A stretch of 44,872 bases of DNA from Alphaproteobacteria bacterium (GTDB taxonomy: Bacteria > Pseudomonadota > Alphaproteobacteria > UBA11136). The stretch spans positions 1-44,872 of the forward strand of contig JADHSZ010000018.1 in assembly GCA_016776635.1 (NCBI GenBank), given 5' to 3'. A program made the position numbers and the translations under genes. Below the pieces are notes generated by a model. That model was not told where the DNA came from. It saw nothing but the letters and a program-made list of their open reading frames with translations, and ran no database searches. Of the stretch, positions 1 through 7,304 are shown piece by piece; position 1 is the stretch's first letter; each line of letters opens with the position of its first letter.

Positions 1-2
1 TC

Positions 3-278
3 ACGGCTGAGAAGAACCTGATCATGGACATTGCGCTCGGAATGCTGGAAATCTCCAACGCGGTCGAATCTGTCCCGGCGTTCCCGGCCCACCTCTTCCT
101 GGCGGCTGGTCTGGGCAACATCGAAGATTTCCTCGCCCACGCCCCCGGATGTGACCCCAAGGCGCTGGTCATCTTCTCTCCGGTTCTCAAGGACAGGACT
201 GAGCTTTTCCTTACCCCGAAACGACTCACCGGTGGTGGAAGAGACACCGGAATCTCTGGTTACTATATTGGGGTTTAA
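3..278 (+). CDS. Possible 3' end of an ORF entering from the left edge (unrecognised)
   Basis: A plus-strand frame is open from the window edge to a TAA at 276-278, giving about 91 residues. About 70% of its third positions are G or C by hand count, slightly better than the competing frames on either strand. I do not recognise the product. Two other frames, one on each strand, are also open here, so the coding strand is not certain. No start codon or ribosome-binding site can be judged because the upstream part is missing. Confidence 0.25.
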   Translation, partial: TAEKNLIMDIALGMLEISNAVESVPAFPAHLFLAAGLGNIEDFLAHAPGCDPKALVIFSPVLKDRTELFLTPKRLTGGGRDTGISGYYIGV

Positions 279-451
279 ATTAACCATTTCCGCACCCTCC
301 AACGTGTCCGCCGTCCTACCTGGAGGGGGAGTGAGAATTATTTAAAGAGCATCCTACACTAAAATCCATCTCAATTCAATAAAAACTAAGTAATCCCAAA
401 GGGTTCCCCATCAGTTTGTATAAAATTGTATCTATTTCCCCGCCGCCGTCA

Positions 452-495
452 TTGCGGTGAAGCCACCACGAACCCACTGTAAGGCCTCACCGCAA
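452..495 (-). terminator. Inverted repeat downstream of the membrane methyltransferase
   Basis: The nine-base arms TTGCGGTGA (452-460) and TCACCGCAA (487-495) are perfect reverse complements, and a further GCC/GGC pairing is possible inside. The repeat starts 11 bases beyond the stop codon of the minus-strand methyltransferase gene, where a transcript-end hairpin would lie. There is no T-run after it, so it is at best a weak or factor-assisted terminator, or an mRNA-stabilising hairpin. Confidence 0.35.
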
Positions 496-505
496 AGCTG
501 ATGCC

Positions 506-1396
506 TCACATGCGCCAGATATAAAGCCGGGTGTCACGGCGGTCGGCCACGCTCACCACCTGATCGGGGTCGATCTGGGGAACGGTGAAAGAATTGCTGA
601 TGAACAGGCTTCCCGGCCGCATTTCCCCGCGGGCCTTTTCATAAAGCCCGCGCATGGGGGCCGGTGAGAGAAAACTATACACCACATCATAATCGGAAAG
701 GTCGTGGTCCCAGAAATCGCCATAGCTCAGCTTCACATTACCGGAGCCGGAGCCAAATATTCTCAAGGCCAGCAACCACAGGCGCGATAAAAGATACGGC
801 AGGGGCGCCGATTCAATACCGTGGAAACGTCCCTGGGGGCGGCGGCGCGCGAGAAACAGAAGCGTTCCGCCCAGCCCGCTGCCGAGATCGGCCAAGACCA
901 GGTCCTGTTTTTCCGGAAGCAACTCGGCCAGCGCCGCCCAGGTTTTACGGTTGCTGAGATAGAGCGGCACCCGCCCCACGGCGCTGTTCCAGAAAACCAT
1001 CAGAAGAACCAGAAAAACACCGAGATAGACCCATGAGGGAACGGGAAGATAAAGGGTCGCCGCCACCGCCCAGGGAAATACCATGTGCAGGGGAAACCAC
1101 CACGGGGAAAGGCCGAAACGGCGTCCGATCAGGGCGGCGAGAACACCCTGGGCAAGGAGCTTCACCGTCAGAGGCGTATGGATACTCGCCACCGCGCCGC
1201 CCGCCTCCAGCGACCAGGCAATAGCCAGCACCAGGACCGCGGAAATGAGCTGGGCCATCAGCGCCCTCAACAGCGGCGGGCGCGGAGTCACGGTTTCAGA
1301 GAGCTGGGGCGGGAGCCGTTCTTGCGACATGGTTTGAGGCGTATTTCCTAGTATGGCGGTAGCCGTCATGGCCCCGGCGATGATAGTATCCTTCAA
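506..1396 (-). CDS. Membrane-anchored class I SAM-dependent methyltransferase
   Basis: The C-terminal half has the Rossmann methyltransferase motif I (LADLGSGLGG, residues about 168-177), followed by an acidic segment (GIESAPL) that would bind the SAM ribose, and a motif-IV-like DYDVVYSFL. The N-terminal half has about four hydrophobic helices (residues about 45-140), so the catalytic domain is tethered to the inner membrane. The substrate cannot be told; a lipid or membrane-bound substrate is an inference. The coordinates use a TTG start with AGAAGG five bases upstream. An ATG at 1330 (MSQERLPPQ) would give a shorter protein of 274 residues, and the choice is open. It is divergent from the FkbM methyltransferase, with a 78-base gap. 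Confidence 0.75.
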   Translation of the reverse strand: MKDTIIAGAMTATAILGNTPQTMSQERLPPQLSETVTPRPPLLRALMAQLISAVLVLAIAWSLEAGGAVASIHTPLTVKLLAQGVLAALIGRRFGLSPWWFPLHMVFPWAVAATLYLPVPSWVYLGVFLVLLMVFWNSAVGRVPLYLSNRKTWAALAELLPEKQDLVLADLGSGLGGTLLFLARRRPQGRFHGIESAPLPYLLSRLWLLALRIFGSGSGNVKLSYGDFWDHDLSDYDVVYSFLSPAPMRGLYEKARGEMRPGSLFISNSFTVPQIDPDQVVSVADRRDTRLYIWRM

Positions 1397-1474
1397 TGAT
1401 ACCTTCTCGGGCGCCTCCTCTTAAACCCCCGGACAACCCCCCTGTCCTTCCGCGCCTCTAACGAACATACAACA

Positions 1475-2275
1475 ATGGCCATGACCCTTTCTCCGAGACA
1501 GCTTCCCCGGGAAACCCTGCGCGATGTCATCAACGACATCCGCCTCGATTTCAAGTTCCGCTATGTTCCCTTCCGCGGCTATTACCGTTATCGCTCCCAC
1601 AAATACATGACGCGGATCGATCCCGAGATGGGAATTCTCAAATTCATCGTCGACCCCGCGCGCATCAGCCTCGACGTGGGCGCCAATCTCGGCCTGTTTA
1701 CCTATTTCCTTTCCCGCTACTGCCCCCATGTGCACGCCTTCGAGCCCAACCCCATCCCCTTTCGCATCCTGCAACATGTCGCCGACAGGAACGTCACCCT
1801 CTACCAGATGGCGCTCACCGACCACACGCAAGAGGTGGAACTGGTGGTGCCCAAGGGCCGCAAGGGATGGTCCAGCAACGGCGCCGGACTCGACCGTGAG
1901 CGTGATGATGGTTCCGGGATGGCCACCGGGGTGGTCAAGGTGCCGGGCAGCCGCATTGACGACCTCGGCTTGGACAATATCGGTTTTATCAAAATCGACG
2001 TGGAGGGCCATGAAAAAGGCGTACTCGCTGGGGCCACGGAAACCCTCAGGCGCGACCGCCCCAATCTCTTCATTGAGAACGAATTCGCCCATGCGGGCGA
2101 TGCGGCGGCGGAGGTGTTTTCCCTGTTGGAAGGTCTCGATTACCGGGGGTTTTTCCTGGAAAACGGGGTCTTGAGGAGTCTCAGCCGCTTTTCCGTGGAG
2201 GACCACCAGATCAGACCACGCGAGGGGACCGGCGCCGGGCCCTACGTGAAGAACTTCATCTTCCTGCCAAAATAA
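1475..2275 (+). CDS. FkbM-family methyltransferase
   Basis: The 266-residue protein has the FkbM family layout: SAM motif LDVGANLGLFTYF at about residues 68-80, the acidic loop HAFEPNP at about 89-95, and the family signature FIKIDVEGHE at about 172-181. FkbM proteins are SAM-dependent O-methyltransferases acting on sugars, polyketides or glycolipids; the substrate here is unknown. The protein appears cytosolic, with no signal peptide or membrane helix. The ATG start sits soon after the divergent promoter region shared with the membrane methyltransferase on the other strand. No neighbouring polysaccharide cluster is visible to specify its role. Confidence 0.85.
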   Translation: MAMTLSPRQLPRETLRDVINDIRLDFKFRYVPFRGYYRYRSHKYMTRIDPEMGILKFIVDPARISLDVGANLGLFTYFLSRYCPHVHAFEPNPIPFRILQHVADRNVTLYQMALTDHTQEVELVVPKGRKGWSSNGAGLDRERDDGSGMATGVVKVPGSRIDDLGLDNIGFIKIDVEGHEKGVLAGATETLRRDRPNLFIENEFAHAGDAAAEVFSLLEGLDYRGFFLENGVLRSLSRFSVEDHQIRPREGTGAGPYVKNFIFLPK

Positions 2276-2446
2276 TCCGCCCCCTATAGGCCACCGGCAT
2301 AATCCACGGGTGAATAAGACGTTACGGGAGGCCGTACGCCTCCCCGCCCGGCGACCCGCACCCGCATACAGCGCTTTGTCCATGTACGGCGCTCAAGCGA
2401 GCCGCCTCCATTGAATTCGCCACCCGGATATGCAAGGATTTTTCCA

Positions 2447-2482
2447 CCCGATAATTCGCCCGATAATTCGACTGATAATCCA
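2447..2482. repeat. Tandem 12-bp repeats upstream of the Cys-rich secreted protein gene
   Basis: Two perfect tandem copies of CCCGATAATTCG (2447-2458 and 2459-2470) are followed by a degenerate third copy, ACTGATAATCCA (2471-2482). The array ends 53 bases before the start codon of the gene at 2536. Helically phased short repeats in this place can be regulator-binding sites, but no known regulator matches by eye. The rest of the 2276-2535 intergenic stretch shows nothing I can name. Confidence 0.5.
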
Positions 2483-2535
2483 CCTGGGCGCCGTGACTTT
2501 CACCGTAGAAACTTCGACGGAAGAAAGGCGGGAGC

Positions 2536-3837
2536 ATGGTCCTTTTCGCTCGTTACAGCCTGCTGGTCTTGACCCTTTGCGCGCTGGGGCTCGCCCCCCA
2601 CGCCCTCATCGCCGCCAATTTGCTGAGCCACACCACCTATACCGACACCGACGGCAATCCCTGCCAGAGATGGGTCTATGACGACGGCAGCGAACTGGAT
2701 GAATGCAGCTGGAGTGAAACCGAGATCATCGAAGAGCCGGCACCGGCCCTGACCGAGGAGGCCGTTCCCGAAGGGTTTACCGACCAGCCTTCTTCCTCTG
2801 GCGACACCTCCACACCCCCCGAACAGGGCGATTACAAGCCCGTTCCCGAGGATTACGGCCGCAAGGCCCGCGAGGAAATGCAGTACTCGAAGGAACGGGC
2901 CAAGGAACATCTGGGCTACGAAGAGGTCATCTCCGAACCCGCCGAGCGCGACCCTGACTTCGGCAAGCTCGGCGACCAGATCAGAAATCTCGGCGGTCAT
3001 CTCGTGGTCATTGAGGAAGATAAGAAAAAGAACCTGATTCTCCCGCAGCCGCTGCAGACACCGGGCGGCGGAGAGGAAACCTTCGGCGGAGACGGCCCCG
3101 AGACCACCGAGACTTTTGAGACAACCGAAACCGACTGCTGTGAAACGATTACGCTGGAGGAAGAAAGCGACGATATGGACTGGCGCACGGCCGATGGCGC
3201 CCCCCTGGAAGGACACGGATACCGGAAAGTCCTGCTTCCCGAAGCCCTCACCCAGCCGTCAAAGAAAATTCACGCCACCATCCTGCCCTTCAAGACCAAG
3301 CCTTACGCCATCTGCTGCGACTGTAAACTTCTGAAATGCCGTCCCCAGGGGGAAACCGTCAAAGGCGAAATCCTTCACCAGTTGCTCGCCTATATGAACA
3401 TGGTCAACAGCAAGCTCGCCGAAGAAGGAAAAAGAAGCCGCTATGGCGGCATCACCGGAAGCGATCCGGTCGGCGTCCGTCAACTGCTTGCGATCATGAA
3501 AGAGCAGATGAGCGGTGCCTATGACGAGCGCACCACAGTACGCATGGGCCGCTGGAGCATTCCCGATATCGTCATCGACGGAGAGCTGATCTTCAAATGC
3601 TGCGAACCCGATGGGGTGAGGATCGCCATGCATGCCGAGTTTCACGATTCCCGCAGCGGAAAGCTCATCGAAGGGGTGTACTGGAACACCCATGAATGCC
3701 TGAAGCTGGATGACGATGAAACCCTCAGGGCGCGCTTCGCGGAATTCGTGAAAAAGGTCATGTGGGCATTCCAGGAATCACTGCCCATGCAGAACCACAT
3801 GGCGGAGCTAAAGAAACAGAAAGCATCCCTGTATTAG
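2536..3837 (+). CDS. Secreted Cys-rich protein of unknown function
   Basis: The 433-residue protein starts with a clear Sec signal peptide (hydrophobic residues about 6-24, likely cleavage after ALIAA). The mature part begins with a short segment resembling DUF4124-like leaders (a YTDTDGN...WVYDDGS pattern). Then come a long acidic, Pro/Glu-rich low-complexity stretch (about 60-230) and a more ordered C-terminal part. That part carries paired cysteines: CC in TDCCETI, a CCDCKLLKC cluster near 257-265, and FKCCEPDG near 355. The CC pairs suggest disulfides or metal binding, but this is inference. The start is supported by GGCGGGAG six bases upstream. I do not recognise a family and assign no function. 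It stands alone between unrelated genes. Confidence 0.7.
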   Translation: MVLFARYSLLVLTLCALGLAPHALIAANLLSHTTYTDTDGNPCQRWVYDDGSELDECSWSETEIIEEPAPALTEEAVPEGFTDQPSSSGDTSTPPEQGDYKPVPEDYGRKAREEMQYSKERAKEHLGYEEVISEPAERDPDFGKLGDQIRNLGGHLVVIEEDKKKNLILPQPLQTPGGGEETFGGDGPETTETFETTETDCCETITLEEESDDMDWRTADGAPLEGHGYRKVLLPEALTQPSKKIHATILPFKTKPYAICCDCKLLKCRPQGETVKGEILHQLLAYMNMVNSKLAEEGKRSRYGGITGSDPVGVRQLLAIMKEQMSGAYDERTTVRMGRWSIPDIVIDGELIFKCCEPDGVRIAMHAEFHDSRSGKLIEGVYWNTHECLKLDDDETLRARFAEFVKKVMWAFQESLPMQNHMAELKKQKASLY

Positions 3838-3931
3838 ACGCATCGTGGAGATAAAAAGGGACTGAAAACCCTCCCCGGAACATACCGCCGGCGAACGCCG
3901 CAGCAGAACAGATATTCCTTGGCTGGGGGGC

Positions 3932-4168
3932 CTAAACGCTGCCTTCCGCCACCTTCACGTTGATGTACAGCCCGTCGGGATAGGTCTTGTTGGCATAGCG
4001 GGCGCCCTCGGCCATGGTCTCAAAGGTCTGGACCAGCGCGCCATTGCGGATAAGGGCAAAACGGCCCTTATCGGTCTCGAGAAGGCCCGGAAGCAGAGTC
4101 TTGAAAGCCTCCATATTCATGTTGATGGCTTGCTTCATCTGTTCCGGCGAAGCGGCTTCGTCAGACAT
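3932..4168 (-). CDS. Small soluble protein of unknown function (78 aa)
   Basis: The predicted product has a helical N-terminal half, roughly residues 8-33. A compact beta-rich half (FALIRNGALVQTFETMAEG) follows, which resembles the short fold of DUF5678-type proteins, but only by eye. There is no signal peptide, membrane segment or cysteine. AGGAGG seven bases before the ATG is a strong ribosome-binding site, supporting a real, well-translated gene. A 14-bp perfect palindrome lies 18 bases upstream of the start. The gene follows hsp20 on the same strand, but a terminator separates the two. Confidence 0.6.
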   Translation of the reverse strand: MSDEAASPEQMKQAINMNMEAFKTLLPGLLETDKGRFALIRNGALVQTFETMAEGARYANKTYPDGLYINVKVAEGSV

Positions 4169-4185
4169 AGCGGACCTCCTGATGT

Positions 4186-4199
4186 GAATACCGGTATTC
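4186..4199. promoter_or_regulatory. 14-bp perfect palindrome, possible operator
   Basis: GAATACCGGTATTC reads the same on both strands and lies 18 bases upstream of the 78-aa gene's ATG, just outside its Shine-Dalgarno. This is where a repressor would block transcription. No specific regulator family can be named from the sequence alone. Confidence 0.4.
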
Positions 4200-4255
4200 G
4201 ATTATAGGCCAGATCGCCGGCAATAAAAAAGAACCCCAAAAAGATCTGTGACCAT

Positions 4256-4320
4256 AAAAAGCCAACGGGCGCCGTCCCCCCCCAAGAAATCTACAGGAAA
4301 CCTACAGGGAACGGCGCCCG
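4256..4320 (-). terminator. Rho-independent terminator of hsp20
   Basis: Read on the minus strand, CGGGCGCCGT (4320-4311) pairs with ACGGCGCCCG (4275-4266). The stem extends by TCCC/GGGG pairs to about 14 bp. The spacer is about 35 nt, and a five-base T-run follows at 4260-4256, five bases after the stem. It starts 25 bases beyond the hsp20 stop. The large loop is unusual, but the stem strength and T-run fit a terminator. Confidence 0.6.
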
Positions 4321-4344
4321 CCAAATTGTGATCGGACTGGGAAA

Positions 4345-4827
4345 CTAAGCGGCTTTTTCGCTGGTATTCTCAAAGAGCTTTTTCGTCTTCGAGACCAGCC
4401 CTCCGGCTTGCGAGCCGATGGCGATGCGCCGGGGCTTTCTCTCCTCGGGAATCTCGTGCACGAGGTCGATAGTCAACATGCCGTTTACAAGATTGGCGCC
4501 GTCAACCCTCACATGGTCGGCAAGGCGGAAGACACGCTTGAAATTGCGTCCCGCGATTCCCTTGAAGAGATAGGCGGTCTCTTCGCCTTCTTCTGCTTTC
4601 TCGCCGGAAACCACAAGGGCGTTTTCGCGGGCCTCCACGTTCAGCTCCTCCTCGCCGAAACCAGCCACGGCCAGGGTGATGCGATAGGCATGGTCGCCCT
4701 GGCGCTCGATATTATAGGGGGGGTAGGACGCTCCGCTACCAGCATCCAAAGCCTCTTCGGCGAGCCGGGCCAAATGGTCGAACCCGACGGTGGAACGGAA
4801 CAGGGGTGAAAAATCAATAAGACTCAT
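4345..4827 (-). CDS. Hsp20 small heat-shock protein (IbpA type)
   Basis: This is an ATP-independent holdase that binds unfolding proteins in the cytoplasm and passes them to DnaK/ClpB. The 160-residue length fits class A proteobacterial sHSPs. The alpha-crystallin domain spans about residues 36-130: YNIERQGDHAYRITLAVAGF opens it, GIAGRNFKRVFRL is the typical core, and ANLVNGMLTIDL is the classic C-terminal beta strand. The C-terminal tail has PRRIAIG, the I-x-I oligomerisation motif. The start is set by AAGGAGG seven bases before the ATG. A heat-shock-type promoter match lies about 100 bases upstream, and a terminator follows, so it is probably a single-gene unit. Confidence 0.93.
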   Translation of the reverse strand: MSLIDFSPLFRSTVGFDHLARLAEEALDAGSGASYPPYNIERQGDHAYRITLAVAGFGEEELNVEARENALVVSGEKAEEGEETAYLFKGIAGRNFKRVFRLADHVRVDGANLVNGMLTIDLVHEIPEERKPRRIAIGSQAGGLVSKTKKLFENTSEKAA

Positions 4828-4883
4828 AATTCATCCTCCTTGATGAGCGATGGTGTCATTTCAGACCTATCAAATGATCAGGC

Positions 4884-4921
4884 CCGTCACGGTGACGGAG
4901 CCAATTGGTGGCCTCCGTCAC
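4884..4921 (-). ncRNA. Mutually exclusive hairpins in the hsp20 5' leader
   Basis: CCGTCAC (4884-4890), GTGACGGAG (4892-4900) and CTCCGTCAC (4913-4921) share one core. The middle arm can pair with either neighbour: 9 bp with the 4913-4921 arm around a 12-nt loop holding the palindrome CCAATTGG, or 7 bp with the 4884-4890 arm. If transcription starts about 7 bases after the promoter -10 element, the hairpin sits at the very 5' end of the hsp20 mRNA. It may stabilise the message or act as a switch. Further down, the Shine-Dalgarno lies in the loop of a small TCATC/GATGA stem. This does not look like a standard ROSE thermometer. Confidence 0.4.
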
Positions 4922-4926
4922 TCACC

Positions 4927-4954
4927 ATGTAAGGCAAATTTTCGGGCAATCAAG
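4927..4954 (-). promoter_or_regulatory. Sigma-32-type heat-shock promoter of hsp20
   Basis: On the minus strand, CTTG (4954-4951) is followed by 17 bases and then CTTACAT (4933-4927). The alphaproteobacterial RpoH consensus is CTTG, 17-18 bases, then CyTATnT. The match is complete in the -35 element and misses one defined base in the -10. It lies about 100 bases upstream of the hsp20 start. Confidence 0.6.
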
Positions 4955-5282
4955 AGAGCTATCTAAAATATTAAGTTTTATATATATCCATATGTTTTTA
5001 ATAGTTTTTATTTGACTTAAAACACAGGATCTGGAATCCGGACCCGGCAAACAGGGTTATGGTTAACCCGATATTAATGGCTTTGCCGGCCATAATGGTT
5101 ATAACGTTGGACGGCATCAATCGAGGACGCTTTCAGGGAAATTAAACGTAACGCTCTGAGCCCCCCCCACTCAGGAACATTCACCCCAACACCCGGCCAG
5201 CACCGTTCAAGGGTAAGTATTTCCGCAATCCGCGGCCGATCACCGCTTGCTCATAGAATTAACCGCCGGAAGGAACCGCCAT
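4955..5282. other. Intergenic region before the inositol operon
   Basis: This roughly 330-base gap separates divergent hsp20 and the inositol operon. It has an AT-rich block (about 4960-5020), in sharp contrast to the GC-rich flanks, as expected for divergent promoters. I could not identify a convincing -35/-10 pair for the operon. No gene is seen in it. Confidence 0.4.
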
Positions 5283-6083
5283 ATGCCCATAACCGAACCG
5301 GACAGGGCCGTCATTCTCGCCGCCGGGCTGGGGTCACGGCTGACATCGGGATCCGATACCCCGAAGCCACTGGTCCAGGTGGGCGGACGAACCCTGGCCG
5401 AACACACGGTACTGGCGTTGCGCGACGGCGCGGGAATCACGAATTTTGTCGTCATAACCGGTCACAAGGCGGACACCATTTCGGCCCATTTCGACCTCAT
5501 TACGCGCCGCCATAACGTAACCATTGACGCTGTTACCGCCACCGACTGGGAACAAGGAAACGGTACCAGCGCGCTGGCGGCGAGGGAATATGTGGGCAGC
5601 GCCACCTTCTTTCTCACCATGACCGATCATATGTTCGATCCGGAAATCGCCGAAATCATGACGCGCCATGTTCCGGAGCCCGGGGAAATGTGCCTCGCCG
5701 TGGACCGTGACAAAGAGGGTGTTTTCGACATCGATGACGTCACCCGGGTGCGGCTTGAGGAAGGCCAAATCCGCGAAATCGGCAAGAATCTTGAGACCTG
5801 GGACGCGGCCGATACCGGCATCATGCTGTGTACCCCGGGTCTTTTCGAAGGGCTGGAACTGGCCGCGGCCAACAACCTACACGGCCTTTCCGACGGCCTG
5901 CGTCATTTGGCCGCACGGGGCCGCGCCAAGACCGCCGATGTAACCGGTAAATTCTGGCTCGACGTGGATACGCCCGAATCCCTTGAGGAAGCGGAGTCTC
6001 GTGAAAAAATACGGCTTTCCAAGGGAACCTACCGCCCCGCCCGCGAACCCGCCCCGCTGGGATCACCATACGGTAAGTCGTAA
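5283..6083 (+). CDS. Inositol-phosphate cytidylyltransferase-like nucleotidyltransferase
   Basis: This is a GT-A-fold nucleotidyltransferase with the NTP-binding signature ILAAGLGSRL...PKPLV at about residues 12-31. Later motifs include TMTDHMFD (metal-binding Asp of the GT-A fold, near residue 115) and FWLDVDTPESL near the C terminus, as in sugar-1-phosphate nucleotidylyltransferases. In inositol-phosphodiester producers, IPCT of this family makes CDP-inositol from CTP and inositol-1-phosphate. The operon (inositol-phosphate synthase plus two CDP-alcohol transferases) makes that the best guess. It differs from the fused IPCT-DIPPS enzymes because the transferase is a separate gene 14 bases downstream. 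The ATG at 5283 is chosen because AAGGAA lies just upstream; an upstream in-frame start has no good site. Confidence 0.75.
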   Translation: MPITEPDRAVILAAGLGSRLTSGSDTPKPLVQVGGRTLAEHTVLALRDGAGITNFVVITGHKADTISAHFDLITRRHNVTIDAVTATDWEQGNGTSALAAREYVGSATFFLTMTDHMFDPEIAEIMTRHVPEPGEMCLAVDRDKEGVFDIDDVTRVRLEEGQIREIGKNLETWDAADTGIMLCTPGLFEGLELAAANNLHGLSDGLRHLAARGRAKTADVTGKFWLDVDTPESLEEAESREKIRLSKGTYRPAREPAPLGSPYGKS

Positions 6084-6097
6084 AAAGGGGTGCGTTC

Positions 6098-7291
6098 GTG
6101 AATTTTGCTCCCTCCTCAGATGGTGAGACGGACAACGCACAGGGAAGCATCGACGCGGTTTCGAGCCTTCTCATGGTGCTGCCGCCGGGCAATGACGGCC
6201 CGGTTGGACCCGAAACCGAATTGCTAGGCATGCCCCTTGCCCGCCGCACGGTGCGGACTGCGGAACGGGCCGGATTCGAGCGTATTATCACGCCTTCGGA
6301 TGATCCTGCCCCTACCATGGCGGCACGGCGCATCGTGGTCCTTTCCGGGGATGTATTGCCCGACCAAAAATGGTTGCAGGAACTTCTCCACATGCCGGTG
6401 GAACCGGGAAAAATGATTTTCGAAGCGGGAACCGCCGCGGTGATCGAAACCACTCCCGGTCAGAGGCCGTTTTCCCTCCATTCTTCCTCCCAGGACGAGG
6501 CGGGTCACGTATTCGCCACCTTGCTGGGCATGTTCGATGCCTCCTCATGCCGGCTCGGCGAACTCGGTGAACAGCGGCGGCTGAATCTCACCCCCGAAAC
6601 CACCGTTTCCGAGGCCGTGGACTGGCTGCTTGGCGGCCTGGTCAAGGAAACCGACGGGGTCATGGCCCGCCTTGTGTCGCGGCCCATTTCCCTGGCTATT
6701 ACAAGGCGGATCGCGGCGACGCGGGTATCGGCCAACGCCATGACCATCATCAGTATTCTCGTGGGGCTGCTGGGGGCGCCGTTTTTCCTGTCGTCGCAAC
6801 CGGCGCTGCAGGTGACGGGCGCGTTGCTGTTCCTTGCCCATTCCATCCTCGATGGCTGCGACGGGGAGCTGGCGCGGCTGCGGATGAAGGAATCGCGTCT
6901 CGGAGGCATACTCGATTATTGGGGCGACAATCTGGTCCACGTGGCCGTTTTTGCATGCATGGGCGTGGGATGGAGTCTCGAGTCGGAGTCAATATGGCCG
7001 CTGTGGGCGGGTTTTGCGGCGGTTTTGGGCACTCTGGCCTCGGCGGGATTTGTGTTTTGGCGCACGATGCGTCATAAGGAGTCATCAGGGCCGCTCTTCA
7101 CCTCCGTGGCGCAAGGACCTGGGGGCGGTTTTTCGCAAGTGGCGGATGCGCTTGCCCGCCGTGATTTCATTTATCTGGTCGTGCTGCTCTCGGCGTTTGG
7201 TAAGGCGGCCTGGTTTCTTGCTCTCACCGCGGTGGGAGCGCCAGTGTTTTTTATATTCCTTCTGGTAATCGCCTACCGGGAGACAAATTAA
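6098..7291 (+). CDS. CDP-alcohol phosphotransferase with extra N-terminal domain
   Basis: An integral membrane enzyme of 397 residues. The C-terminal half (about 195-397) has the full CDP-alcohol phosphatidyltransferase signature D-x2-D-G-x2-A-R-x8-G-x3-D-x3-D, starting at DGCDGELAR and ending in GILDYWGDN, with about six membrane helices. These enzymes swap CMP for an alcohol to form a phosphodiester. The first ~190 residues are soluble and look like a decayed GT-A nucleotidyltransferase: the LGMPLARRTVRTAERAG pattern is kept, but the usual AAGxGxR and KP catalytic residues are missing. It uses a GTG start with AAGGGG upstream. By context it would use CDP-inositol or an inositol acceptor. 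Confidence 0.8.
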   Translation: MNFAPSSDGETDNAQGSIDAVSSLLMVLPPGNDGPVGPETELLGMPLARRTVRTAERAGFERIITPSDDPAPTMAARRIVVLSGDVLPDQKWLQELLHMPVEPGKMIFEAGTAAVIETTPGQRPFSLHSSSQDEAGHVFATLLGMFDASSCRLGELGEQRRLNLTPETTVSEAVDWLLGGLVKETDGVMARLVSRPISLAITRRIAATRVSANAMTIISILVGLLGAPFFLSSQPALQVTGALLFLAHSILDGCDGELARLRMKESRLGGILDYWGDNLVHVAVFACMGVGWSLESESIWPLWAGFAAVLGTLASAGFVFWRTMRHKESSGPLFTSVAQGPGGGFSQVADALARRDFIYLVVLLSAFGKAAWFLALTAVGAPVFFIFLLVIAYRETN

Positions 7292-7304
7292 AAAATGGGT
7301 TCCC

